From Absidia repens (Eukaryota > Mucoromycota > Mucoromycetes > Mucorales > Cunninghamellaceae), in NCBI GenBank assembly GCA_002105175.1, contig MCGE01000002.1, forward strand, positions 2,046,001 to 2,110,000: DNA of 64,000 nucleotides, read 5' to 3'. Positions 24,070-36,659 of the stretch are shown in pieces. A program made the position numbers and the translations under genes. The notes beneath the pieces were generated by a model, which made no database searches, had not been told where the DNA came from, and saw only the letters and a program-made list of their open reading frames with translations. The stretch's first letter is position 1; each line of letters starts with the position of its first letter.

Positions 24070-25260
24070 ATGGAGGAACAAGCATTACATGACACTACGA
24101 GCATGGCCGGATCAAGCAGCTCAAACAGTAGAGTGACTCAGACTCCGGTACTTCCAGGGTCCACCTCAATATTCAGAACGCCTTCAAGAACCGTCAGAAG
24201 CAACTGGCTGCACTACTTACGAGCATCATGGCAAAGAATCTCACGGACAAGCAAGGTCATTCTTGGCACAACTTTACTGACTGGACTCACCCAGGTAATA
24301 CTGAATTAGGAAATGTGTCAATAGTTTCACTCATCTCAATTTATCTTTTTAGGTCGTCATTACGATCGCAATACTTATCATTGGAAAAAATGAGGTATGT
24401 GACAAACCATTAGATGCATACCTTATTGTTTTTTTGATTCGACTTGGATTCTCTTTGCCTCTTATGCTATATCAATATCTACGACCGTCAGGACCCGATG
24501 GACGAAGCAATCAGTCAATATCAACAACAACGTCTCAAGAAGTAGTAACAACACCAATAACAGTATCGTCGTCAATAGTAAACTTAGCTGATCAAGATAG
24601 AGGCAGCATCATTACATCGCCACCACCATCAACACGATCGGCTACAAATACCCCAGAGGATATACCGTCAATAAACGATCATGCTTCAACATCACGCGAA
24701 TTCACGTCCTCAGTAGATCAAGTAAACAGTACACCTGGAAATACCCAACATCCATCGTATCGGCCTACTATAATACGAGCATGTTGGTTAGATAGGTAAG
24801 GGAAAAAGTAGCATATCGTTAGTTAATGATGCGATGTTGATTTACTATCCATGTTTTGTTTAGATTTAAATCCTTATTAGATCTCACATCGATCCTTTGG
24901 TTTGTGGTTGGAAATTATATGCTATTTACTGCATCATATCAATGTCATCGTGATGCCAAGTATTTATTCTATACGACGATGGCATGGATCCTATTAGGTT
25001 ACCTTTTGGTGTTAATTCCGCTCTTACTTTGTGTTGCTGCCGTATTCTGCTTGCCGTGCTTACTAGGTAATAAATATATGATAGGGGGGATGTAAAGAAG
25101 GACCTATTGATAAAATGAATACCTTATATTTAGTGGCTATGCGGGTGATGAATGTGGATTATGCAACGGGAATGGTCGGAGCCAGCAAGAACGAAATTCA
25201 AGCCATACCTGTTTACAAATACAAGTCCCCCTCAGGCGATCACCACAGTCAAACATCTCT

Positions 25261-25296
<36 letters not shown>

Positions 25297-25781
25297 TTTT
25301 TCACCACCTTCGCCATCGACTTGCTCATCCATCGATAAAAAGAAAAGAAGCATCATGTCCTATTTGATCTCTTATCACAATAGACACCGCGACCGTGACG
25401 ATGAAGAATCAAGTCTTGAAGACTGGACCATGGACACCACAGATGCATCATGTACAATTTGTCTATCCGACTATGAAAATGGGGACTTTATTTGCAAATT
25501 ACGGTAGGCTATGTTTCCTGACGGCTGCTTTTATACAAGCGATACTCACTTTTACTCCCTTCTAACACTTATATACCTGTAGATGCGACCATCATTTCCA
25601 CAGGGACTGTGTTCACGAATGGCTTTTGTTGAATTACAAGTGTAAGTTAGGGGATTTACGGGATACCATATTGTCAATTGATTATTATTATTACCCTTTT
25701 TTGGGGAGGGACCCATTAGGCCCTCTTTGTCAAAGAGACTTCCGTTTGAAAAAGTCTAGTATCCGTCTCTATGTAAATTGA
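24070..25781 (+). CDS. Multi-span membrane RING-H2 protein, likely E3 ubiquitin ligase
   Basis: Six exons (24070-24294, 24353-24795, 24864-25066, 25134-25503, 25583-25641, 25720-25781) give 453 aa. Hydrophobic segments: one before residue 90, AYLIVFLIRLGFSLPLMLYQYL, LLDLTSILWFVVGNYMLF and a long LLGYLLVLIPLLLCVAAVFCL. A polar, Ser/Thr-rich loop separates spans two and three, and a Ser run encoded by a TCA repeat (25260-25292) follows the last span. The RING-H2 is at the C-terminus and is assembled from three exons: C-T-I-C, then CDHHFH..C, then CPLC. All eight ligands are present. The arrangement (spans then C-terminal RING) resembles plant and fungal membrane RING-H2 ligases. The substrate is unknown. 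Confidence 0.87.
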
Positions 25782-26128
25782 AATTACGATGACGTTTGGT
25801 GAACTGGATTAGTATTAGTGTTAGTGTTAGTATCGGTATTAATATTAGTATTGTAATTTTGTATTTTATAATTTATATTTTACCTAGTGGTTGTTATATA
25901 TTATATATTAATTGATGCTTGATGCTGTCTTTGTCATTTGAAAGCTTTTGTGTCGTGAATCGATCGGATGACACTTCCTCTTACAGGTAGCTGTAGTATT
26001 AGTATTGACCTTTGTATCCTATTTTATCTTTTTTTTTTTTTTTTTTTTTGAATAAAATAAATTTGAATGTTTCTCTCTCTTTCTTTCTTTCTTTCTTCTT
26101 TCTATATATATCTATATATATGTATGTA

Positions 26129-26172
<44 letters not shown>

Positions 26173-26764
26173 TGTGTGTGCCTTTTTTATGACTGTTAGT
26201 GTGTAGCAGATGATGTGTAGAAGGGTGATTCGAAACCATTATATTTAAAATTATTTTAAAAAAAGACTGTGTTACGATGAACATGATAAAATATGATATG
26301 ATCAGTTATGAAGCATCGATTCTCGTAAATAAAAAAAAAAGGACCGGCGGAGTTGTCCCTTGATTTATATGTTAAAATGGGAGAGGTTCCATTAATGCCA
26401 AACCTGTCAGGACAGTATATCAATGAGTATAGCAATGGATCTACAAGTTCTGTGCAAACTGAAAAGAAGCATTTTAAAGTATTATATAAATAGTACCATT
26501 AATATAAAATCATTACAATTAGTATCGCTACCGTTATAGCCCCTTTTCTCCCTTTATCCCCTAAGAAGAGGGATCGCAGTAAAAGAGAGAGATGACGGGC
26601 CTCCCGTACTTATTATAATTTAAAACCCGGCTCGAGTTATTCTCCCCTTCCTTTGGATAAAGCAACCTACAGCTCATTTGCTTCATCTTGTTTTTCTTTT
26701 TCCTCTTTTACTTGAGTTTTTTTTTTTTTTTTATTATATATATATATATTATAAATTACAAAAC
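25782..26764. other. Intergenic between RING and RasGEF genes
   Basis: 3' flank of the RING gene and promoter of the RasGEF gene. It contains a degenerate TTAGTAT/TTAGTGT hexamer-like run at 25810-25855, a T tract at 26031-26050, CTTT repeats, the TG microsatellite described separately and a TA run just before the RasGEF ATG. No gene seen. Confidence 0.5.
26121..26180. repeat. (TGTA)n/(TG)n microsatellite
   Basis: A TATG/TGTA run passes into about 20 TG dinucleotides with one TTTG interruption. Simple sequence repeat in a non-coding 3' region. Confidence 0.95.
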
Positions 26765-29700
26765 ATGAATATATACAAAGCTATTCAAACCAAAAAATCG
26801 ATGGATGATGATATCGTAAGTGTCGGAGAACAAATTGAAAATTCGCTTGGCTAGGATGACTGAAAAGGCAAACAAAAAAAAAATCGAGCTAAACACTATT
26901 TACATTTGCTTATTTTTTATGCTCATGTAGTGGTGGGACACATTTCTATCAACATTGACATCCATACTTTCGTCCGCACCGAAGCTAAAGGATTCCCCAC
27001 ATTATCACGCAGAAATTGAAACGGCAACAGGAAATATTCGAACAATGATCCATCGTCGACTTCAGTCTACCGAAGTTAAGAAACGAACCAATTATTTAAT
27101 TCAACATGAAACTGATATTACAATTGAATCTATACAGCACATTCAACAATTGGCTTTACATCGTCACCCAGCTTATAAGACTCAATTGGTGAGCTTTTCT
27201 CCTTTTTTTTTTTTTTTTAAGAAAAAATCAACCACTCCTTCTGTTGGAGTATCTGTCCCCTTTCTCATTGCCGTCTTCTTCTTTTTTTCATTTTATAAAT
27301 ATTTTAGGTAATATTGACCAATCATGCGGATCGACTTGTAGATGCATTGATGAGCTACGATATTGGAGGTACGACACAATTTTTTTTATATGATCGTTTT
27401 TTTAAGAAAGCTCCTCTCATAGGCACGACAAGGAAATTAGATGAGATGAATGCTACCGATATAAAAAGGTAACAAAAATATGACATGCCCCTTTACTTTC
27501 GATAGAAAAATACCATGGGTTTCTAACTTAAACTTACGATGATGACACTTTTTTAGGAGTGAAGAAATGGATCATTCGTCTTTCAATCAATTTGACGCCA
27601 GTAAGTATAATTCGTGTTTTTTGTTTCATTGAATGATAATTATACTGAACTTGGATTGAAATATTTGTTAGTGGGACAAAAATTGAAGAAAAAAATTTCA
27701 TTACTAAAACCGATGCAACACCACAATCATCATCATAGCAGAGATCGGCGGCAGATGAATGTGGTGCATGGAGGTGCTGATCAGTCCAATTCTATCAAAA
27801 ATACAAAAACTAGCTTCTTGAATCTTTTCAGTGCCCGTAAATCTAGTCGTTCTAGTTTACGAGATTTGTTCAACGCTCATAAAAAACGTGATGATGAAAA
27901 TTCCATGGCTATTGAGGTAAGCATCACACATACATTTTTGCCACTACGTTGTAAAATTAGGCATCAAGGAGGTCGGTGTTTCAAAATCGAATTTTCAACG
28001 AGTTGGATTTTTCTATTTTCTTCTCCTTTTTTATAAATATATTTATTTTTATCACTTTAGGCATTACTACCTGACAAGCTGTATGACTCCTTTTATCAAA
28101 ATCACTCCTCTCACAACAAAAGCAGCAACAATAGCAATAACAACAATACTATTCAACCTAACAGAAGGGAAATAAAAGGGCGGCGCTCTGATTCTGTCCT
28201 GTCTTCTTTAATCTCTCCACCTTCCATTGATTCGACTCCTATGATAAAGCGTAGAAATTCACTTATTATTACAACTGAACACTACTATGACGATCCATAC
28301 TTCTTCAACGAATTCCCTTCTTTATCTCCGACTGAGCAGCAGCCAACAACAACAAAAGTAAATACCAGCAAAGCGTCAACAATATCTTCTTCCGACTCTT
28401 CTTACTTCTCTGCGAAATCATCTTCACTTCATTCTTTTGTTGAACCTATTGAACCTATTGAACCTATTGAAACTGCTGAAACCGTTGAAACTGTTGAAAG
28501 CGATCCAGCAACCCCAATACCAATTCCCCAACCGTCGATCCCCGTGTCACCTCTTGTCGAATACAACACAAAGGAAGTACTCCCAGGAACAACAAAACGG
28601 AAAAACACCATACGTCAATTAACTGGACCGCCTCCATTACATCAGCCTGGGCAATCCAAGAAGTCACGGGAAAAGGATGGATCACCTCTTTATCATGTTT
28701 TCGACAAAAATGGACGCCAAATCATGGTATTAGAAATTTTGGCTGGGAAGCCCAAAATGGTAGCTGCTACAAAAGAACAGCTTCTGCTGAAACTGGCTGA
28801 TGAATCACCTCAAGGTAAGTCAACATAGCGAAAGATAGATATTACCCAAACTAAAATTATTATCCCTATATTCTTAGATTTTGATTACGTTGACGCATAC
28901 CTTTTGAATCATACAAGCTTCACCTCCTCTTCTGAACTTCTCGACGATCTAATTGCGAGGTTTCATTTGGAACCCAGTCCTGGACACTACGACTACTTCA
29001 ATCAATGGCAAAAACGTATCCAGATCAAGTATGTAATATCCCACAATAATGCGGTAGGCTGATGCACTAATTATTATTATTATTATTTTAAAAAAAAATC
29101 CAAACATAGAACCCTCAATGTCTTGTCAAGGTGGATCAAATTACAATTCAGCGATTTCATTCAGAACAGGTCTCTACTATTTCGTGTAGAAGAATTTTGT
29201 GGCAATGATTTGGTTTCTGCAGGGTTTACAACAGAATCAGAAATGATAAAGGATTCTATATATGCACAGGTAAATTGCTTTCTGTAAGGAAAGGGGAAAT
29301 ACATGACAAATATTGTAACCAGCTTTATTATCAGGCATTTGGTCATCATACCCAATACGACCATAACCACTACGATTATTCCCCTTGCACAGCTTCAACG
29401 CCTCCTTTAGCAACATCTCGAAATAACTTTGGAATGAATACTGCATATCCAATTGTCGATACAACGCCTCCTGATTCACCATTACTCTCTGCACACTATC
29501 AATTGCATCACCACTCCTCTCATTATCATCAGCACCAGCATCAATATTCATCACATCACTTTTATCAGCAAAGGCACAGCAATAATAACAACAGCATCAG
29601 CCCATTTTTATCATTCAACGCAAAGGATATTGCAAAATACCTTACGTTGGCTGACTACCATCTCATAAAGCAAATCAAGCCGCAGGATTACTTGGACAAC

Positions 29701-29966
29701 CATTGGCGTGACATTCAATACAACGATATCTCACTATCTGAAATTGGGTCCAAAGGTGATTTTATTGGAATTTTGACGAAAAGGGCAAATATGGTATGTA
29801 ATAGAATAAAAGATATCGTTGTGGTGAGATCGCTTATACTCATTTATATTCTAGATAAACCATTGGATCATTCACGAATTAGCAACAGCAAAGACATCAA
29901 AGCAAAGAAAAACCATTTTGCGTAAACTGATTGAAACTTCAAAGGTAAGCACAACTAAATCAATTT

Positions 29967-30012
<46 letters not shown>

Positions 30013-31142
30013 GCAATTTGCTGATAGGTTTATAAATATTGACGGATATTTAGTTGTGTCTGGAATGGAACAATTTTCACACGTCAATGGTGCTAACTAT
30101 GGGCCTCTTATCTCACCCTGTGCAAAAGATGGAAGAAAGTTGGCAATCACTCTCCAATCGCGACAAGACGACATTCAGCTCGCTGAAAAAATTGGTAGAC
30201 GTCAGCCACAATATGGGCCACTATCGCCACGCACTTCATGAAGGACTACATCCCGATCTATCAGTCAAAAGACGTGAACCGTATATTCATTCTACTACAC
30301 CTACAATCAAGGACATCGCTAGTGGAAAATCATCACCATTATCATCATTCAAAGAACAACATCACCATACTAGCTCTCCTCTTCTATCGCTGGCATCATC
30401 CAACAACAGTCCGACCTGCTCCTTCCCTACGTTGTTATTCTTTCCTGTGGTTCTCAAAGACTTGGCGTTTTTGATGGATGGGAATTCAAATACATACGGT
30501 CAACAGAAACAACAGCAATGCAACAAAATCGGCCATTCGGACAACACTGATGACGATGACGACATACTAATCAACTTTGCAAAGTTTTCCAGTCTCGCAC
30601 AATACGTTACAAAGGTGGTGCAATCAACAATGGGAAACTATTGGTTTGCGATGGAACTTGGCCATTTTCCATTTTTGCCAGCACTACCACGAACATCAAC
30701 AGACTCATTGTTCGGGACCTATTACACAAACGCCAACACCAGCGCTCCTGTTGTCCATTCATGCGCTATTCCATATTCACCCACGAGGTCTTCCATTTCC
30801 ACCGTCTCATCATCCATCACTAATCAATTCGATCATTATCCACCTCCCTCTGGTCATTCATATTCTCTATCTTCAGCATCATCGGCATCTGCATCGACTT
30901 CATGTGCTGCGAAACATCAGTATCAGTCATACCATCACCAACAAAGTTTTCCGGGCACCGGCTCGATCAAACAACAAAATCATTATCATCAACCACTACC
31001 TTTGGCGTCTCCTCCACCAGTGACTTCTTCTTTGGATTGGATGGCTGAAACCATTGAACAACGTCTCCTTGGTGTATCTACTTGCTATGGTGATCCTCAT
31101 TGTGAATCTCGTCTTGACCAGACTTTGAAAACTAGCTTTTAG
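26765..31142 (+). CDS. CDC25-type Ras guanine nucleotide exchange factor
   Basis: Activates Ras-family GTPases at membranes. Twelve exons (26765-26815, 26931-27188, 27308-27368, 27423-27468, 27557-27600, 27672-27916, 28061-28814, 28878-29028, 29110-29269, 29335-29793, 29855-29944, 30054-31142) give 1135 aa with all phases consistent. The N-terminal 120 residues are helical. A disordered middle holds an EPIEPIEPIE repeat. The RasGEF_N region lies near residues 435-580 (YVDAYLLNHTSFTSSSELLDDLIARF). The catalytic domain starts near 690 (IAKYLTLADYHLIKQI..DYL), continues INHWIIHELATAK and, across an intron with 43 A, LCLEWNNFHTSMVLTMGL, then SHNMGHYRHAL and FFPVVLKDLAFLMDGN. A low-complexity insert of about 70 residues splits the catalytic domain before FFPVVLKD. 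No SH3 domain is visible. Confidence 0.88.
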
Positions 31143-31610
31143 ACTACATACACATACCCCCTTTTACATGTAGTTTAGTTTATATTATTGAAACATTTTT
31201 GCTTTGTTTTTTTTTTTTGTTTTTTTTGTATATATCATGATTGTACTTATAATAAACACATCATTTACTAGCTGGACTTTTTGGAAATTAAATTGATGAC
31301 AATGGGAATGCGTGCTGTCAATGGAATGGAGATGGGGCCTGAAGTTCATTGTGATAAAAGTGGGCTACTGTGTATTAGTTTTTAGGGGGGTTGACTGTGG
31401 TGAGTTGATGATTAGTAGTTCACTGTCATACCAGAATGAGGGGGAAAGGGGGGTGCGGAATATGGTGCAGTTCAGCAAGAGCGTAGTAAAAGATTGGGTC
31501 TCACGGAAATTGCTGACAAGGTGCCTTTTTTTTTTTTTTACTTGATAGTCAAACGCCTAATTGAATTATATGATAGTAATGAAAAAAAGGAACACACCTA
31601 CTGGTTGTTC
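31143..31610. other. 3' flank of RasGEF gene
   Basis: AT-rich 3' UTR with an AATAAA signal at about 31250, followed by G-rich intergenic sequence with no coding features, ending at repeat family A copy 2. Confidence 0.5.
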
Positions 31611-32360
31611 GTGCCTTGTTTTTAATAAAAGAAAAGTATTAAGCGTTGGAAGTTGAGCGATTTTGGCTCTGGGGTGGAGGAATCGCGTTAGCAAAAAAAT
31701 AATAATTCAAATCCCGCCCACGTGGATTTTTCATTTCATCCGATGCGAATATTTACTTCCTCCCGCTTTTTATTTTTTCACGCTCTTTCTTTCATTTTCT
31801 TTTTTTGTTTTTTCTTCCTTTTTCTCTACCATTCGACCTCCATGGGAATATGATGGACTTATATTAGTGTCAGGACTAGTTTAGAAGGGGTTACGCTCAG
31901 GGGTTACAAGATGCATGGGGAAACCCTTTCATTTTGGATCTAGGATCTGAGGACGCCATGAGTCTTGGAGACTCCATTAGTTTAGCTTAGTTTTTAGTTT
32001 ACCCACAGTTTGAGTAAAATATGCCTCTTTTTGACTTATTTAATAAAAACTATCCCATTTATCTCTGCATTTTCTTGTGCAATACATCCTCTTTTTTACT
32101 ACCGTCACTTTTCTTGTTTAGTGCTGACAGGTGTCGTGCTTCACTAATAGATGCCCTTTCTAGTTATCTTGTACAGAATATTAACTTCCATTTTAGAATC
32201 ATCCCTTTAGATTAGATGGCGTTCATCATGCTTCTTCCAGTAGATTCTTTCATTAATCCCTTGTTACAATGAACCCCTCTCCTTTAGTTTTGAAATCTAA
32301 TATCTACCATTATGCTTCAAATTATGTCTTTTTATTAACTATCCTCTGACACAGTAGCCT
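31611..32360 (-). repeat. Dispersed repeat family A, copy 2 (inverted)
   Basis: Carries the family blocks in reverse order and complement: AAATCCCGCCCACGTGGATTT near 31710, GTCAGGACTAGTTTAGAAGGGG near 31870, GCATGGGGAAACCCTTTCATTTTGG near 31912, TTAGTTTAGCTTAG near 31980, then CCCTTGTTACAATGA (32260) and TTTTTATTAAC near 32330, which match the left end of the plus-oriented copy at 36.7 kb. No coding capacity. Confidence 0.7.
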
Positions 32361-32529
32361 ACCACGGAAAACGCACGCTTTTGAAATTCCGATGATATCT
32401 TGCATCTTATTTTTACTTTTATATCTTTATCATTGATTGCTGGAGACACAACAAAAACTAATAAAAACTACCTTGATGTAGTACAAAAAGTTATGCTTAT
32501 GAGCTTTTATTATGTAAAAAATATATATC

Positions 32530-32935
32530 AGGTCAACCCCACCCCAACAACCAACTATTCGTGGGATCTATTGGAGGTACCCTGAGGGAGATTGTTAAGG
32601 AGATCTGAAGAGCAGTCAACACCAATCTTACGGGATGATTTTAAACGAGATCTAATATAATGTACAAGGCAGACGTGACATAATAAAGACTACAAGAATA
32701 TATTTTATTGACACATAACAATTGTTGGAAATAATCTAAACGAACAATGGTGAGAAGGGGTTTCTTGTATAAGGCATGGAAAAGACAAGTGGGACAGTTT
32801 TCATTGAAGGATGTAAAAAGAAACATATTTATATTCAAATATAGGTACAAACTATGGAAAGACTAATACTAAATCAAGCTAATGAAGGCTCATAAAAGGC
32901 CAAATAATCGCGGTCTCAAATCCTGATAAACTTCA
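32530..32935 (+). repeat. Dispersed repeat family A, copy 3 (truncated)
   Basis: Plus-oriented copy lying right after the inverted copy 2. It has GAGATCTGAAGAGCAGTC, TATTTTATTGACACA, TATTCAAATATAGGTACAAAC and CAAGCTAATGAAGGCTC, but stops before the CCCCATGCAT/CTAGTCCTGA half. The facing copies 2 and 3 form a large inverted repeat. Confidence 0.65.
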
Positions 32936-33010
32936 AAAGTATGTCTTCATCAATTCTTTTTTGTAATGATTTTGGTGTTAGTGGCCAAACTAAATTTCAA
33001 CAAAAGAGCA

Positions 33011-33736
33011 TCATACATTGATACTATTGACTTTATTTGTACATGTCTGAATTCTATCGACTACACTATATGTTTTTCCTGAATATTTCAAACATTGCAA
33101 AAAGAAAAAGAAAAAAACTCCTAATTCGTTAGTCAAAGGTTGGGAGGGAGAGATGAGGAAGCTGCCTTTCTTACCTAATTGTTCCATTCTTGCCTGTTCT
33201 TTGAGGTATAAGGATCGATCACGTTCAATCGCCGCCTTTTGTATAAACACGAGTGTACCTATCAAACAGCAAATATAAGAGCATTATATTGTCGGCACCA
33301 CTATTCCAATAAACCCACAAAAAAAAAAAAAAAATTACCTGACACTCGAAGAAACCTGAAACTACAAGGTATCGATTCGATTTGCTTGACAAAAAATAAA
33401 GCAGACAATAACATATCGTCGTGTTCCCGTGGTGTTCGTATAATACCAGTCCCTGTTTCTGGATTGTACCATTTCACTATGCAGTAAATAAAATACAGTG
33501 TTATTGCAATCGTTATACAATGAGAATTCTTTTTCTTATATTTTATTACCATGAGCAGCCCGTAATAAACCAGCACCGTAGTCACCATAGGTTGTTAGTA
33601 TTGAGTCTCGTAGAGTTTTTTGTATCATTTGTTCGGTTAAGCGCAAAGGTGTATTCGTGTCTACAATTTTATCATTCTGTAAAATAGGATCTTGTACAAG
33701 TTCGAATAAAATCCAGCGACATTTGTATCGGACCAT
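33011..33736 (-). CDS. POP5: RNase P/MRP protein subunit POP5
   Basis: Subunit of the RNase P and RNase MRP ribonucleoproteins that process tRNA 5' ends and pre-rRNA. Exons 33550-33736, 33339-33476, 33175-33258 and 33011-33078 give 158 aa, the usual length. Landmarks: the N-terminal MVRYKCRWILFEL, TLRDSILTTYGDYGAGLLRAAHVKWYNPETGTGIIRTPR spread over exons 1-2, and FRFLRVSGTLVFIQKAAIERDR across intron 2. The last acceptor is ambiguous: TTCAG (used here) or an upstream TTAG in the same frame that would add a Phe-rich insert. Only 183 bp separate its ATG from the stop codon of homoserine kinase on the same strand, and an A tract lies in that gap. Confidence 0.88.
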
Positions 33737-33780
33737 TGTTGTGAGACGATATAATTATTGAAAAGCGAAGGTCTACCCAC

Positions 33781-33811
<31 letters not shown>

Positions 33812-33919
33812 AGGCTTCAATCAATTGAATCACCGCCCAGACAATTTTTGCAGCAATAAAAATCATGAATAAAATAGCAATCAAATAATTTATTGAAAAT
33901 ACATGAAAATAAAGCGCTT

Positions 33920-35156
33920 CTACAAATCTACACAAGTTGACCCATCTTCTACCACATCTAAAACCTTATAAAAGCTATCCTGAATACCATGTTCTTTGAA
34001 AACAGCTTGGGCGGCATTTGCAATAGCATCGAAGTTCTTGGTAGCCAATGCCAAAATAGTAGGTCCAGCGCCTGATAGGCAGATGCCCAATAAACCATCA
34101 TACTTTTCAGGTGTGATCGAAGATAAAACCTCGGGTAATCCAGGAATCTATAGAGTTTAGAGTAAAAAAAATAATTAGTTTCCTATTCCTCTGTCCTCTT
34201 CTTGCCTCGACATGTATTATTATTATTATTGTTATTACCAATGTCTTGCGATAGGGTTGATGAACCTTGTCTTGCATAGCGTTGTAAATGAGATCAGAAT
34301 CAGGAGGATTTTGACCGAGAGCGGTTGTTAAAACAGCCAAACGTTGGAAGTTGAAGATCTAGAATCAATAATCAATGATATACGTCAAAATCAATGACAA
34401 CCCCCTCTTTCCTCTTATCCATCCTTTTTCAAGTACAGAAAAAAAAAAAAAAACTTACTACATCCTGGCGTTGATAAGAGGAAGGTAAAACGGATCGAGC
34501 TTCAGCTGTGGCGACCTTAAATTGAGGCACAATGGCGATACACTTGATATTTTTGTTCCACCCCAACTGACATAATGACCAATACCAAGAGGAGGTTGAG
34601 GAGAAGGTTTGGATGGAGTGACTTCCAACAAGGATTCAGATTCAGGGATGCCTTCCATATCTTCAGGAGAGAGTTCGCGAAGGTAACTGGCAACGAAACC
34701 ACCTACCAAAGCAGCAGCCACATTATCCGGGTGGCGTTCGATCATCAAGCAATAGTCTAGCAAGCGAGATCTGGATAATTTCAATTGTCCCAATGCATCA
34801 CCGAGAAGAATACCAGCAACAACAGCGGCCCCGGAAGAGCCCAGGCCACGGCCAAGAGGAATCGGATTGTCGACATGAATCTTAAGAGGACGAGGCAATT
34901 GTTGAATGCCATTGGCGGAAAGAACATAGAGAGCGGCCTTGGTGATCAAGTTGTGCTCTGGAGTAAGTGGAACATCCTTGGCTCCTTCCCCCGAATAGGT
35001 CATTTCAAAATCTTGGCTGTTACTGTCGCCACCCACGTGCACATCCAAAGTCAAATAAAGTGATAATGATGCACCAAGGACGTCAAATCCAGGACCAATA
35101 TTTGCAGTAGACGCTGGTGCGGATATGCGAAAGTGTCGAGAAGTCGTGCTGGTCAT
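33920..35156 (-). CDS. THR1: Homoserine kinase, reading frame broken by one base
   Basis: Phosphorylates homoserine in threonine biosynthesis (GHMP kinase family, cytosolic). Exons 34459-35156, 34239-34358 and 33920-34147 would give about 348 aa. Landmarks: SAPASTANIGPGFDVLG, IPLGRGLGSSGAAVVAG (GHMP ATP loop), ERHPDNVAAALVGG, PGLPEVLSSI and LGICLSGAGPTILALA. In exon 1, after GIGHYVSW, the conserved continuation WNKNIKCIAIVPQFKV is in the next frame. The exon is 698 nt where 699 would keep phase. The shift falls at a run of four C (plus strand 34561-34564). No intron fits there. Either a missing base in the sequence or a real lesion. Confidence 0.88.
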
Positions 35157-36659
35157 GACGGTATGTTTCCCCTTTGCAGTGATTGAGAAAGAGAGAAAGA
35201 ATGAGAAAATGGAAAAAATTGTTGCTTTTTTTTTCTGATTTTTTATTTTTTTATTTTTTTGACAGTGGGTTAGTCACGCACGATGTGATTGGCCAAAAAT
35301 CATCGGAGATCTCCTTTTCTTGTTGAGCCGTCAAAAAGATATGCAGATGTGAGCACAAACCAAAACTTTATTTGACTAGTGTTTATAGGGTCGAAGATAA
35401 TAAATATAGTTCATAAAATATAGAAGAATAAGACATTGGTTCAAGCAAAAGTATTCAAAATAAAAAGCCCATCCTCTGTCCTTATAAATATGCTTGAGTC
35501 ATACGCCGTTACCTATTATTAATCTACCACTTCTCATCATTAAATTTTTGATACCGTGTGCATTCTGTTAGATTTGTTCTCATTTATCAACAATAATCTG
35601 TATAGGTAGCTCCATTTTCCACGTGCGAAATTATGAAATCAACATACCCACAATATGATCACTACCATGGTATACTGTAATCTTGAAACGATGGGTCATG
35701 GCAAAGAACAGAAATAGGAAAAATCACTTCGTATGGATCTGTATATCCTAATCTTACATTCGATATAAAGTGAATCTAATCTGTATTTTTTGCTTGAAGT
35801 GAAAAGATTGCACAAATAGGAAATTTATGGACGCATTTTGAATTAGAATAAATGCTAGAAAAAAGCCATGTAATATTGGCTTATAATTTATTCACGCACT
35901 GCTACAGGCTATTGGGTTCAGCATTGGATTAGGGGATAAGAAGCAGCATCTTTTTTTATCGATTTTTTGGTGAGGGAGTTGTGTCAAATGTGTGGCATCA
36001 AAATAAATTGTGGAAAATTGGCTCCAGACTGTCCAGGGAGAACCAGGAGAAACTACGAGAGTTTTTATCAGTACGATTGAATAGAATTTGAATTTTAGGT
36101 ATCATAGTTGGATAGGTCCACATAATATAATGACAGTTAGTTTTCTGTCAACGTCCAAAAAATAAAAATATAAAAATAAAATAAAATAAAATCGAATTGA
36201 ATGTATACAATGTCCAGTCTGAAGACTCTGATGGCGCCACGACCTTGTCCGACTAATATGAATGTTAGAACAGGAGTAGTGACACATTTCATATCAAACG
36301 ACCTGGAACTGAAAAAGAATTGCTTGTGGAGGAGAATAGTATCAGAAAGATCGTTTGGTACATCAGTATGAATTGTTTAAATAGTCCCTTGAAAAGATAC
36401 ATGGAGCTTTTTTTTAAATTTTTTAAGACTGTGTGCTAGTCAAAAAGCGAGGGAAACACTGTGAAAAAATCTCTACAGTATACACTCACGGCACAGCATA
36501 GGTTCACTTATATAAATGTTTGATAAGGAATAAGACCTTGTTTGATATTAACTGACCCAGAATTGTCAATCATACTCTGGGACTCTGGGGGAAATATCAT
36601 AGTGAAGGGAGCTAGAACGCATGCGTCTGGTATCAAAAGAGCTATAATAATGGCGCTTT
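35157..36659. promoter_or_regulatory. Intergenic, promoter of homoserine kinase at its left end
   Basis: 1.5 kb with no supported gene. Within 150 bp of the homoserine kinase start lie an inverted CCAAT box (GATTGG at about 35288) and a TTAGTCA string near 35270, close to the Gcn4-type site expected for an amino-acid gene; function is inferred. The rest is AT-rich with several stretches ending at a repeat family A copy. Confidence 0.45.
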
